A stretch of DNA of 64,000 bases from Sympetrum striolatum. Taxonomy: Eukaryota; Arthropoda; Insecta; Odonata; Libellulidae. Where the stretch lies: NCBI GenBank assembly GCA_947579665.1, contig OX388345.1, positions 29,727,849 through 29,791,848 of the forward strand. Direction: 5' to 3'. The notes under the pieces are model-generated. The model did no database searches. It was not told where the DNA came from and worked only from the letters and a program-made list of their open reading frames with translations. The position numbers and the translations under genes are program-made. The number at the start of each line of letters is the position of its first letter. Within the stretch, counting starts at the first letter, position 1. Shown here piece by piece: positions 26,601 through 37,493 of the stretch.

Positions 26601-26974
26601 AGAGGGTTGGATTTCTTTTCATTCTGCTAGATCGTTAAATCCGATAACAATTTTTGCGTGTTTTTTCGCTCCCCTTCTTGTATGGGCGTTTTCCCGCATC
26701 GTTGGTTTTTCTACATATACCTTCAGTTGAGGAGTTTCTTCACAAAATAAAAATCGTTCATATAAAATTGACATGTACTTAGCTTTAGCATGAAATTGTG
26801 TATGTTGTCGTTTTTAAAAGTGTATACTTCTCTTCTTGTCTGTCTTGTTTACATTTAGATTAGTTTCCTAGTCATAAGTTAATTTTAGAATATAATTATG
26901 AATTAAATTTATGCATGTTATTGAATATCTTTAAAGGTTAGGTGGAAGAGAGACCTTACCGGTCTAATCCCTTA
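23698..26974. other. Unassigned stretch with GC-richer patch
   Basis: A GC/CpG-richer patch lies at about 23740-24080, and the C-rich block at 26300-26420 stands out (CGCCCCCCCTCC at 26304). Open frames such as 26270-26479 (minus) and 26512-26730 (plus) show no domain. Nothing further is recognised. Confidence 0.5.
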
Positions 26975-27756
26975 GGGGTCGTTCATTAATCACGTGATGT
27001 TTTTTTGCAACTTTTTAACCCCCCCTCCCCCCTGGTGATACATGGTGAGGTTTTAGACTAACCCCCCCCTCCTACCCAAAATCACGTGTATTTTTTGGTA
27101 CAGGCATCTTAAATTTTTCAGAAGAGTATCTTTAAATACAGGTATAATCTAATTTAATTCTGCAAAATTAAACACCGTGATAAAAAAGTTCAAACAGACA
27201 TTAAGGTTGCAGGTTGTTTCTGACTGGCATAAAATAATAAATGAAAGGTGTAATCGTGTGAAAAACATATAATTTTACTGGTACATGAGTATATTTAATT
27301 GACCTCGGACCACGGATTAGTGAAACTTTCTTCAACACTAACAAGAGGATCTTGTTAGTGTTGTTGCTGGCACTGTGCTTTCTTGAAGATCAACGACGGT
27401 CTCATCAAGCCACTCGGCGTCATCATTTTTACGCACTACGAGAGAATCGTATGGGGATGCGGATCATTAAATTCTTTCTGAGCCACACTAGGTTTTTTCC
27501 CTTCTTGCAAATAAGTCTTTATTAGGGAAAATGTACACGGCAACGATTTACGCATGTTTTCGGCGCCAAATCACGGACTTACTGGCAACTGGAAAGCCGA
27601 GCCGGGCAGCCGTTTTTCTGTTTAGAAATCGTGCGCTCAACGAAAAAATAAATACACGTGATATCTCACTGCAACCCCCTCCTCCTTGTGATATTTCGTG
27701 ATATTTTCCAACCCCCTCCCCCCCTTTCGAGCCTCACGTGATTAATGGACGATCCC
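26975..27756. mobile_element. PIF/Harbinger-like non-autonomous element
   Basis: A 782-bp element with terminal inverted repeats. The left end reads GGGGTCGTTCATTAATCACG and the right end, reverse-complemented, GGGATCGTCCATTAATCACG. It is flanked on both sides by TTA (26972-26974 and 27757-27759), a 3-bp target-site duplication typical of PIF/Harbinger. C-rich tracts lie inside both ends (about 27020-27075 and 27670-27725). No transposase frame remains. TIR and TSD are seen directly; the superfamily is inferred. Confidence 0.75.
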
Positions 27757-28394
27757 TTAAAAGTTTAAATAAATAAATAAATATTGAAAGAAAAAATCCA
27801 TGTCTAGGCAATTATGGAACTTTCTTAGAAATACGATTCCTCACTAGAATCAACCAGCAGTCCGCAATGAATAAATATTGACCTAACTATTGCTGAGGGT
27901 AAATTCAGAATTAATGGTTGGTAGTTTCCATACTGTACTCCTTCCGGTCTAAGGAAACTAAAGGGAGAGATAAAAGAAATAAAACTCTCCGTAAAAGTCT
28001 GTCTCTTTAATTAGTTTACCAGTCTCTTATTATGTGTCTCTTCTTTGTGAGAAGAATCCTTCGTATTTACACCTGCTGGATAAATAAAGCCTTCGAGCGA
28101 TGAAAGTGAACTTAATTAGAAATTCTTTATGGAAATGCCACGTTTGGGGTCGATCTGGGTGTATCGCAAAGTACCTACGAGAAGGTAAAGAAAAGTTAAT
28201 AAAAGTGATATGATAAATATCCCTCACGGAATTTCCTTTCTTCTGAAACATGTCTGGTGTCTGAGGGTCTATGCATATGTTTATATAAAACTTTTTTATA
28301 CCCGTAAGTTATGTAAAAATGAGAATTCGAAGAAAATTATAACTCAGTTCCGTTAGATAATTAATTACTAGATTATTATTTTCGAGACATCTAC
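27757..28394. other. Unassigned stretch
   Basis: It begins with a (TAAA)n-like run (27765-27785). Nothing else is recognised. Confidence 0.5.
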
Positions 28395-28470
28395 CTTAGG
28401 CCGATCTCACTAGAGGAGTGGTTAGCATGCCATGCCACACTGATGTCTCGGGTTCGAATCTCATAAAACC
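28395..28470 (+). repeat. tRNA-derived SINE head or tRNA pseudogene
   Basis: An A-box-like segment (GAGTGGTTAGCATG) and a B-box (GGGTTCGAATCTC) are spaced as in a tRNA (about 40 bases apart). The acceptor stem does not pair well and no CCA-proximal structure is seen, so a functional tRNA is unlikely. It is best read as the Pol III promoter head of a SINE. Confidence 0.6.
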
Positions 28471-28540
28471 AGTCGTTTTTCCGAGAAAAAACTTTGGAAA
28501 TATTCTTGCTATGGCCTGCATAGGTGTAAGTGTGCATTAT

Positions 28541-28737
28541 CAAAGAAAAAGAACCTCATGGAATTTTCACACCTAAGGGATTTTATTTCGCGACCAATTT
28601 CGGCTCGGATGCCATTATCAGATAAAAGCTACAGAGAATGTGGCAATGTATGCATATAGTTAAAGAAATTTTATGCGAAATTCTTTTTCTTTCTGTTGAG
28701 AATGTCGTTCCGCGAGGCACGGCCGAATATGATTGAG
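28541..28737 (-). repeat. Hairpin cassette with flanking family sequence
   Basis: On the minus strand: CTGATAATGGCATCCGAGCC, then GAAATTGGTCGC, AATAAAATCC and TTAGGTGTGAAAATTCC. This parallels the cassette at 6022-6107 and the block at 12230-12275. Upstream on that strand lies the block seen on the plus strand as GAGAATGTCGTTCCGCGAG (about 28695-28713), shared with 12282-12300. The head hairpin is GGC...GCC. Confidence 0.65.
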
Positions 28738-29769
28738 TTTGTGGCGATACTCCGCGTATCGCCGCTGCGTCCGCCGCGCTGTCTTTGAACAATGATTATT
28801 GTTTATTGTTTCGGTTGTGACGATAAGCAAGTATTGTTGGAAGGAGAACAGATCAGCCATTTTAACGGACTGGTTAAGTGCATGATTTCCGAACCGTATT
28901 TTATATTCTTCCAGTGTTTTTGATTCGTTTTGCGTTTCATAACGCTATTCATGTATAGTCGAGACTCGTTAGAATAAATACATTAAAGAAAACAAGTCGT
29001 CGACAACAAGTTCATACATTATCATTGTTCGTGTTCATTCTGATTTATTAGAATGATCATAACCTAAGTTACATTTTTCCGTTAATAATTCATTCATCCA
29101 AAAAGCAAAGTACATAGCTTGGTAATCAATGATTTCAAAACGTGCGGCAATCATAAGCATATTTGAACCACCCAATAAATTGTCTAGGTACCTGTTTAGA
29201 TCGTAAATTTTATACATTGATTTATTTCTCTCCTCCATCTCTGCTTCATCGGAATCGAAGAATTAACTTAGCTGATCTAAAATGGTTCACAAATTTAGAT
29301 CGATAAAAAACCTCCTTCTACAGTTTCCACGTGGATAAATGCTTCGCGTTTACGTGTCATACCTTATATGGAAAACTCTTTACCTTTTTAAAAGCCGAGT
29401 GATGATTTTCCTTTGATCGCTAATCTCCGAAATCTCGCTTGTTAATTCCTTCCTCTTTTTTTCGCCACTCGTTCCAATTAAGAGTCAAAAGGGATTTGGT
29501 CCATTCCGCTGCCCATTTTTGCGATTCCCGATCCGAAGGTATAATTAGGAGAGGATTATCCTCAAAAGCCCTCTAATGGACAAGCAGTCGCATTCCTTTT
29601 GATTGCTGAAGATACAGGAGAAAGCAACTTGGATTGCTGTATCTTTTGCCTTACGATATTTACTGTAATTGATCCCGCTAACTTTTACTGTCACCAAAGT
29701 GAGGCGATTGAATGTAAAACTGAATTTATTGTTTTAACTGCTGTAGCTACCAATGGCAGATAAGATTAA
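28738..29769. other. Unassigned stretch
   Basis: Short frames at 28583-28860 (minus, overlapping the cassette) and 29035-29238 (minus) have no recognisable domain. Nothing else is seen. Confidence 0.5.
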
Positions 29770-30254
29770 CCCTTTCCGGTCCAATTAGTCTAAATGGAAT
29801 TACGTCACTTTTTTATTCTAGCATCTTTTTATGTAGCTCACTTACTCCATTTTGAAATATAGGGTGTGGTATATAATTAAAACTGCAGATTTCATGACTC
29901 GCCGTTCAAGAAAAATTATGATTTCTAGCTGTAGATGAAGATTGCTGTACTCTTGCTCGCAAATTACCGTCAGGATCTATCTCTGATGGCGTTCACGTTA
30001 TTAAAAATTCCTCTGTAAGTGGAATATTTTCACGTATAATACTTTAAAACTCTCTCAATAACGTTATAATTGAATGTTTTAGGTTTAAAGCAGTCAATGT
30101 TTTTATTTTATGTTTCCTTTGAGCATTATAATTTCGGCTTCAATTAAATTTGAACGAATTAATGATTTTCCGCAGATTTAAAACACCTTCAGAGAACTTT
30201 CAGTATAAAAAATAAATCATTTTCCTACTTCGTCAAAATTTTAACCGGAAAGGG
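29770..30254. mobile_element. piggyBac-like MITE
   Basis: A 485-bp element flanked on both sides by TTAA (29766-29769 and 30255-30258), with perfect 11-bp inverted ends CCCTTTCCGGT. A TTAA target duplication plus ends beginning CCC is the hallmark of piggyBac-type elements. No transposase is present. Boundaries are directly visible and well defined. Confidence 0.85.
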
Positions 30255-31471
30255 TTAAATAGATGACTAACGGAAGCGAATACATAAACATCACCCATAT
30301 TGGAGAAGTTATACCTATTTAAGTCTCTTTTCCACGTACCCTCCATATACCATTCGAATAAACAGTAGTTAAATAAAAGTAGTAGTAACAATAAAAAGTA
30401 ACAGTAACAGTAGCAACAATAAAAAAGAAAAGAGGGAAGAGGAACCTTTAAAACTTAGAGCAGACATTGAAAACGTCCCCGCAGCGGGGAAACGCCCACA
30501 CAGACAGGGAGTTTAAATGGCTGAAAACACAGCAACATGAAATATGTACCCCATACAAAAGTGAAAATGCGAAAGACATGATTGAAAAAACAGAGAATGG
30601 AATAAGGCAATGTAGGAAACGAATGTGGTTTAATCAGTAAATTAAATTCGAGTACTATTAATCAGGGCTAGAGTCACTTGTCCTTGAGACAGTACATTTA
30701 TGTTCTCGATTTAGAATATGCTACGGTGATAGATGATTGCATTTATTTAGATTGAGAAAAGTATTAGGTCAAGGAAATCAAGCATGAAAATATCCTTTCC
30801 ATTCCCTCATTATTATCACTCTTAAAATCTATCATCACCCATTCTCAAAACATTGTCTGTCCTCTTTTATGACTCTACCTTCCAATAATGTCTGCGGCAA
30901 CTTACTTTGGTATTTTCTAAATTTATTTTCTATTTATTTTTACCAAATCTCTCCACTGAAAACTCTCCACAGTCTCTATTCGAAACAAACATATCAAGTT
31001 AAGGAGTATTGCCATTTAATTTTCACCATTCTCATTTAGCAACAAATCTCCAAGTCATCCTTCTCTCAACCAGACGCTTCTTCCCATCGCAGCTTCTAAC
31101 CTCCTATAACCATCATCTGTCTCTCGAAATTCAGCTTCAGCTGTTATCTCTGCTCTGTTATCCCTCCATTCCACAATCCTTTCTAATGTAGGTAAGTGTT
31201 TATCCAATCAATCTCCCTTCTATTTTCTAAAGGATTATCCAGAAACCTCTCCCTTAGTTAATTAACTAGTTACTCTTACTGCTAATTTAATTTTAATCAT
31301 AATTCAGTGGCAACTCATGCTCATTGCTTTATAGTGGCCGATGGTACTGAAGAGTCTCTTCAACCAAATAGTCCGTTATTATCGCGCATTATAACTTTTA
31401 ATCTACTAATACTGGCATCTAATTTCCTGATTTCTCCAAAGATATTTGACTAAAGCATAATGCTCACAGGT
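30255..31471. other. Unassigned stretch
   Basis: A region of simple A-rich triplet-like sequence (30360-30435, AGTAGTAGTAACAATAAAAA type) and otherwise ordinary sequence. No gene is recognised. Confidence 0.5.
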
Positions 31472-31599
31472 GTATACTTTTCCACAAAACGTTGTTTAAT
31501 ACGATTACCAGTTTTTATTACGATTAATCGTCATTTAATACGAAACCGGTAATGGTATCAAACAATGTGGAATTGTGTTTTTTTTGTGGAAGAGTATAC
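31472..31599. repeat. Fold-back of two hairpin cassettes
   Basis: Outer ends GTATACTTTTCCACAAAA and (right, inverted) GTATACTCTTCCACAAAA. The inner parts TTGTTTAATACGATTACCAG and TTGTTTGATACCATTACCGG also match, around the centre ACGATTAATCGT. The right half contains ACGAAACCGGTAATGG and TGTGGAA, in the order of the 5910-6107 cassette family. The right arm has a 12-base insertion relative to the left. Confidence 0.8.
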
Positions 31600-31943
31600 A
31601 ACTGTCTACATTATTTTATGATGTATTTCCACAACATCTCCATCACCTCCGTAGATTTGAGTTTGATATTAGACTATCCAAAGTAGAAGGGTGAATTTGT
31701 AATATTTACTTAGTCTTCCCACTTTGAAACCAATATTCTCTGAATTGATTTAAAACTTTGATTTGAGCTTTCATTGTCTTTATGAAAACTGTTGCCACAG
31801 ATTTTCAAGGAGCATCTTGGTGACGCTTACAGCGAAGTGGCAATATTCCCATGTAAACCGTAAAAAACAATCGAAACAACACAATTGTTGCGACAGACAC
31901 CCGAAGAGCCAATTCGTTAATACACAGCTTAGGGATACCACTG
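31600..31943. repeat. Stretch with one copy of a ~60-bp direct repeat
   Basis: 31773-31833 is repeated in direct orientation at 32932-32993. The shared core includes CCACAG, TTTCAAGGAGCATCT and GGTGACGCT.ACAG. The two copies bracket the LINE 3' end at 31944-32400. The rest of the stretch is unassigned. Confidence 0.65.
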
Positions 31944-32400
31944 GATTTTTTTATTTTTTTATTTATTTAGTTATTAATACAATAAGAACATATTAGTTCC
32001 ATCAGGCAAACGCCTGTCGATGGAACAAGGATGAAAGTTAAAACTTAAACAAGGTAAAATAGTTCCATTGGTACAATACAGTTCAGTCTTGGCAAAAAAA
32101 CAGATAACATTACATTTCGAGTAACAATTGTTATAAAACAAGATTTTTTATAACATTCTTACGACATATTGTGATTCTTAAATGAGATACTTGACTATGC
32201 ACATTATATTTATTCATCAGTTTAGGGATTGTAAACAATAATTGTCTTTCACCAAACCTATTATTTACCTTTGGAACAGCATAGTAATTTTGTCTAGTAT
32301 TATAATTTGTTTTATATTCTATAAGATATTCTTCAGGTTACAGTATTTACATAGTAAAATAAAACAAGTAGGTATTTAGGATGTTCAATAGTTCGATAAT
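31944..32400 (-). mobile_element. LINE 3' end, family B copy 1
   Basis: Minus-strand LINE fragment: coding remnant (32131-32391), 3' untranslated region with a small palindromic block CCATCGACAGGCGTTTGCCTGATGG-like (about 31998-32024), and an A-rich tail (about 31944-31976). The tail sequence (GATGGAACT...GTTCTT.TTGT, then AAAT repeats) matches copy 2 at 12952-13281. Confidence 0.7.
32131..32391 (-). pseudogene. LINE protein C-terminus remnant
   Basis: Translation of the minus strand gives a C-terminal segment including PEEYLIEYKTNYNTRQNYY and AVPKVNNRFGERQLLF, followed by TIPKLMNKYN and ending VIKNLVL-stop. The NTR...Y.VP.V....GERQLLF...P pattern is the conserved tail found after the RT domain in many LINE proteins (NTR...P...G...F..P..WN). 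Two in-frame stops lie upstream, so it is dead. It is recognised from the tail pattern and tail sharing with 12952-13281; the clade is uncertain. Confidence 0.6.
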
Positions 32401-35400
32401 TATCGACAATTAACAATTACTACCGAGAGAAATAATTTACATAAATACCAGGGAGATTGGTAATTTGTAAAATATACAGACTTAGGTGTCTTAGGTAAGA
32501 AGGAAAGGGTTTTAAGTCTTAGGTAAGGCTAAACAAATTTTTATATCCCTAAACGTTGTTATTCGATTAATTCTGGTTTAATAAGTACTTTTGGCTCTAA
32601 TGCACTTTCTTTGCCTCATTGTAGCTTATTTTAACTAAGAAATATTCCGTACAACAACAAAATGAGAGAAAAATAGCATTTAAATACGAATAGTGCTAAG
32701 AGAAAAAACGAAATTCTCAAAAAAAAGAGTTCGTGGTAAGGCAACGTCCGAGTATGAGAGCAAGGCTGAGCGAAGAGGAGTTACTAAAGCAAAAACTCAA
32801 AAATAAATAAATAAATGTAGAGAGTTGTTGTCCTACCTAAAAATGGAACACTAATTGAGGGTAAAATATCTACTTCTTCTTCCAATAAAGGCATAATCTT
32901 TAAGTTGATTCTGAAACATTAGTATAAGTTTTTATAGTCTTTCTGATAACTGTTTCCACAGTATTTCAAGGAGCATCTGGGTGACGCTAACAGATTCCAG
33001 GCAGTAAAAACCCACCTCTAAATGGAAAACTCCGTTCTCCTTTATGTCCTCAAAGAAGCCTGTGGAAGAAGTTGGCTTCCGTTAAGAATGGCTCGGAAGA
33101 AAGGTTCTTTGGATAGAAAGAGGATCATTAACAGCGTGACGCCTCCACTTCCACAGGGACACCGTCGATTTCAGGGGATTGTCATTAATCAACTCTTTAA
33201 CCCAAAGTGGATCTATCAATTTCCCTTGCATCGTTCTCTCCCCCATATATAAAGGAAGGAACGGGGTCAAATTTCCTCTTTGTCTCGCTCATTGCTTAAG
33301 TTCTAAAGGTATTTATTTCAAATTAAACGCGTTTGGATAAAGTATAAATTAAATAGCACTACTCGTGAACTGAAAAAATAAAAATGAAAGGTAATATTTG
33401 GGAAATAAATATAAAATATATAATTAATGCATCAATTTATAAATATATAAAAAAAATAATTAATAAATCATCTTTGGTGAGAAATTGTTGTTTTCATTAT
33501 ACCAACTATAGATAATAAAACTTAAAATAATTTATTTTTATGTATAACGCAAAGAAAAGCATATCTGTCAGTGATAAGGTTGCTTTAAATTCCGAAAGGA
33601 TAAATAAAAATGGATTTACAACAACAATATGAAAGAAGAGTAAGAATAGGTATACCTATAAATAAAAGTGAATAAAATAAAGGTCTTGCTTCTTCTTTGC
33701 ATAAAAAAGTTTTATAAAATGCATGACAGAATAACTGGAATGGGGAGCCATCCAAATCAAGTTGATTTCTTTCGAAATATTTGAGAACAAAAGAATTTAA
33801 GAACGCTCTCCAAGGCAAAAGACTTCGTAAGGATGTTCCATACATTACTGTTACACCATTTAAACGACAACAACGGGGCTATGACCTTACTTGAATATTT
33901 TCTTCCGTAATACTTCTGAACTTATTGGTTTTAATACAAAGAATCGCCTATAGATCCAGATATGTACAAATATTTAGAAGTTCGAACGAAAAATGGAGAA
34001 ATTTTGTAATAAATACAGATACAATAATTGCCTATAAATACAAATATTTACAAATATTTATAAGTTCGAACAAAAATGGAGACATGTCAAAAACATAGTT
34101 GCCTACCAATCATGTGTGAGAGGCACAATAAATCTGTGTGGTCAGAGAATGTTTCCTTGATAGCAAGTTTCTCGATGGGGATAGGGTGGAATTGGCAGCA
34201 GTGAATATTAGTTGAACACTGTCCGGAAGGATAAGTTCTTAACTTTTCTTGCGAATGACAGATGTCCGTATTCCCATTCGGCCCACCGCAAATCAACGTC
34301 CGCACGAGACAACCCAATCGACGACGAAATGAATTTTGGCCGAATATCCCAGGAGACGTGGATGCAGGAGACGCAGCAGATGGGGAAAGGCTCAAACTAT
34401 TCCCACCAATCGTAACCTATGCCGCAAATTAACCACCAATATGAGGAAATGCCAAGCTGAGGAATGAGAGACAAGATAAAAATTCTCTTTTACTCAATTA
34501 CTTAAATCACAAATGACTTTATGCATTATAATTGATAACAGCTCCTTATATTTGTCCATTTACTGTAACTTGATATATTAAAAAGGTTCTCTCTGACAAC
34601 AGTTCATCAAGGCAATCAATTAGACAACAACGTTATCATCCGATTTATTATTAGAGAGGCAAATTATGAATGTGGCAATTAGAGCAAAAATTGGTAAGTA
34701 ATACACCACAAATTACTGTAATGTGTATGGAATGATCAAGACCACAAGTTTTATAAATTTTCGGTAAACTATGATTATTTATTAATCTTTCAAATTGAAC
34801 TTCTCTTTTTTTTAAGTGGTTATAAGTATTTTCCTATTATTTTTCATGAAAGTTATGCGTAGAACTACTAAACATCAACATGAAAAATCACATGATTAGA
34901 ATAACTACCACAGAGATCGTTTCACGTAAACTTAAAGTAATATTTTCCTCGAAATTGATTGCAGTATTTACATTAGAGGAGAAATCAAATGGGGATTTGA
35001 ATAACTTAATAATAATATCTTACCTAATCTCATTAAGAAGTAAGCAATCATCAAAAAACCTCCGAGCAAGTAATTATACTGTAAGAAATAGTGATGAATT
35101 CAATCATCATGTAAGCAGTCATGATGAAAGTAATCGTCGTGCGAGTAATAATCAAGTAAATGTGATGGAAAAGTTCTCTGAGAGGAAAATCTGCATGAAA
35201 GACTTCTGCGAATAACAGAGTCTGTACGCAAGCGGTGCGGTTAAGTATTCCGAAATGCAGCGTGATTTGGCGCTTACACGGAGAAGTTTCGTTCCATCGA
35301 ATGGATCGATGAGAGAGAGAAATATCTTTTTTTCTACAGCGCAAACGAAATCTCGGCTCGCAGTTATTTCCTCTGGCCTTTCTCTCGCAAACGTTGACCT

Positions 35401-36429
35401 CACACGTCCGACGAAGGAGAAGGGGCGCCATGAATGATTTAGCAGTCGAAGAAAGAGAGAAAAACTGCTATCACACGACTTATTCGCACGGCGTGATTCA
35501 CTGCGAGATGCCATTGATTGGAACTTTGCTTAAGCAGAGATGAAATACTTCTTCCTTACAGCTCAACCTTCCTCCAGTACATGTATTTTAGACAGGTCAT
35601 AGAGAAATGGGGCGATAAACTTTTGGAGGCATAAATTTTGGGATTTCTGAATAAGAAGATGTAAACTGGATGAAATATTTTTCAGTAGGGAAGAATTGAT
35701 GGAGAATGAGAAATATTTTCGAATTCAGATGTAAGAGATATAGGTAGTGAGTATACTGAGAAATAAAAAGTGAGACATTTTTCGTAAAAGGCGAAAATGG
35801 TTGTATAAGGTGCTTCAGGCCTGGCTACAGGCGGCAAACAAGTAAGAAAGACTTCTCAGGGAGCTCAAAAGAGAGGCCAAATGGGTGATTGTTTGCCAGG
35901 AATACAGTGTGATTAGAGTAGCAACTTTTATTAAATATCAAATCTCATAACATAATCGGCCTCTTATAGAAATGTAAATAAATTAGCAACATTATGCACC
36001 ATATATCTCCATGTATGAAGCATTTCCCTTTTATGTTGCAGCTTGATCTAAGGACCCAAAATTTGAAAAAAAGGTAATATTATCGCAAGTTATTCAGTTG
36101 CTGAACGAATGGTTTTAAGTCATCATAGTATCAACGCAACTTCTCATCACTGCCAAAACTTTTTATCATGTGATAGTTTTGCAACTTGTCCTTCTCTGAG
36201 TCTGATTGACTCAGAGTCTGTTTGTATGGTTAACGGGCTGCTGTATCATTCATAAATATTAGTAAAACAATAATAGACATTTTCAAGGATTAATAGGAAT
36301 GGATCACATGCCTGGAAAGTGGAAGACCTGGACTCCAGTAACAATCATTTCGCTATTTATCACTTCTCTTTAGCTTTAAGTTTAAATACATACGATTCCT
36401 TGGGCTAATTAAAATTTATTTAATCACAT
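32401..36429. other. Unassigned stretch with small repeats and GC-richer patches
   Basis: Contains the second ~60-bp direct-repeat copy (32932-32993), a GC-richer segment at 33010-33290 ending with a TATA-like TATATAAAGG (33246-33255), and an 84-bp tandem duplication at 33946-34085. A GC/CpG-rich patch at about 35190-35530 has frames on both strands (35051-35431 and 35152-35514 minus, 35255-35437 plus). A perfect 9-bp hairpin CTCTGAGTC/GACTCAGAG lies at 36194-36216. No protein domain is recognised. Confidence 0.5.
33946..34085. repeat. 84-bp tandem duplication
   Basis: GCCTATA...CAAATATTTA.AAGTTCGAAC.AAAAATGGAGA occurs twice, starting at 33946 and 34030. The units differ at several positions. 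No coding role. Confidence 0.75.
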
Positions 36430-36760
36430 ATGAGAGTCAGAGATGAAGTAAGAATTGAATGGGTAAGGAATGTATGTGGACCAATCAAGCGGCCGCGGGA
36501 ACAAATTACGCTGTAAATCTTTGGGGGAATTTCAAAAGTATAAATAAAAGGACTTAGGACAACGCAACTGGAATATAAGAGAACATGAATCGTTCTAAAT
36601 GGAACGAAAGACCTAGAAAAATATGGTTAAATGTTGTGAATGGAATAATGAAAAGAATAGATGTAAGTATTTTAATATGGAAAGATGTAATGTGTGTGTA
36701 GCGAAAGATTACTTAGGAATACAAAGGCGTGGAGGGATGAAGGAAGCAAATATTGTGCTT
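36430..36760 (+). pseudogene. Decayed LINE C-terminal remnant (copy D2)
   Basis: In one frame MRVRDEVRIEWVRNVCG resembles the RMxDRVRNExVRxxCG segment of LINE protein tails. After a gap, NERPRKIWLNVVNGIMKRID, then VSILIWKDVM and two stops, resembles the downstream GRPRxRWxDxVExDMRxLGV...W...A segment. Several stops show that it is dead. It is the same type of tail as at 10714-11052 but too diverged to prove the same family. Confidence 0.5.
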
Positions 36761-37410
36761 GCCACGATCATGAGGGAATTCCGAAGATACCCAGTATCCG
36801 GTCCCTATGTTTGATGGGGACCCTTCGCACAAAGGAATATTTTTCTTTGAGAGATGATGAACAATATATCGATTAAAAATATATAAAGGGGGCCAATTAG
36901 CTAATTGCACCAGGATTATATTTGAAAGATGGCTCCCGTAACAAGGTTACAAAGCAGGTACAGTGTACTTATTTATGCAGAAGGTAAAGAAGTATTTGAG
37001 TGATATTTGATAATTCTTTTCTTATGCTTTCATTTCATTAATACTCAGGAAAAGGAGGAAATAAAATTTTCAAATGTTTATCATAAATTTAATAGCAGAA
37101 GAGAAAGTGGATATTTGGATACGCCCTAAGCAATTAAGGTCCGTTGTTTTTTTTTCAAAAATGGAAGAAGAACGCCAATAGATTTTCGATATCCAGAATT
37201 CCAACGGTTAAATTTATCCCCCGCGACATTTCTCGCATTCTTTTGGATCTTTAATGTCTTCCCAGTGGATGAGCTACAGGTTGCCTCCAGACGCCATTTT
37301 AGAGCACCCAACGACCACGTCAACAGCCACATCTGATTCCAGACAGTCAAATATCTCCAACACGCTTTAATCGAAATAATTATGGAAAAGAATTTATCTG
37401 TACACTGCTA
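36761..37410. other. Unassigned stretch
   Basis: No gene recognised; the frame at 37126-37350 (minus) has no domain. It leads into the composite repeat at 37411. Confidence 0.5.
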
Positions 37411-37493
37411 CAGAATATATTGAATTGACATGTGTCGCTAGCTGAGTAGCATCATCAGGCAACTTTTACTTTATAGTGCATCAATATCTATTA

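Noticed and set aside
35051..35514. Frames of 120-126 codons (minus) as a gene
   Set aside because: Two overlapping phases on the same strand plus one opposite; arginine/serine-rich composition typical of CpG-rich DNA; no motif.
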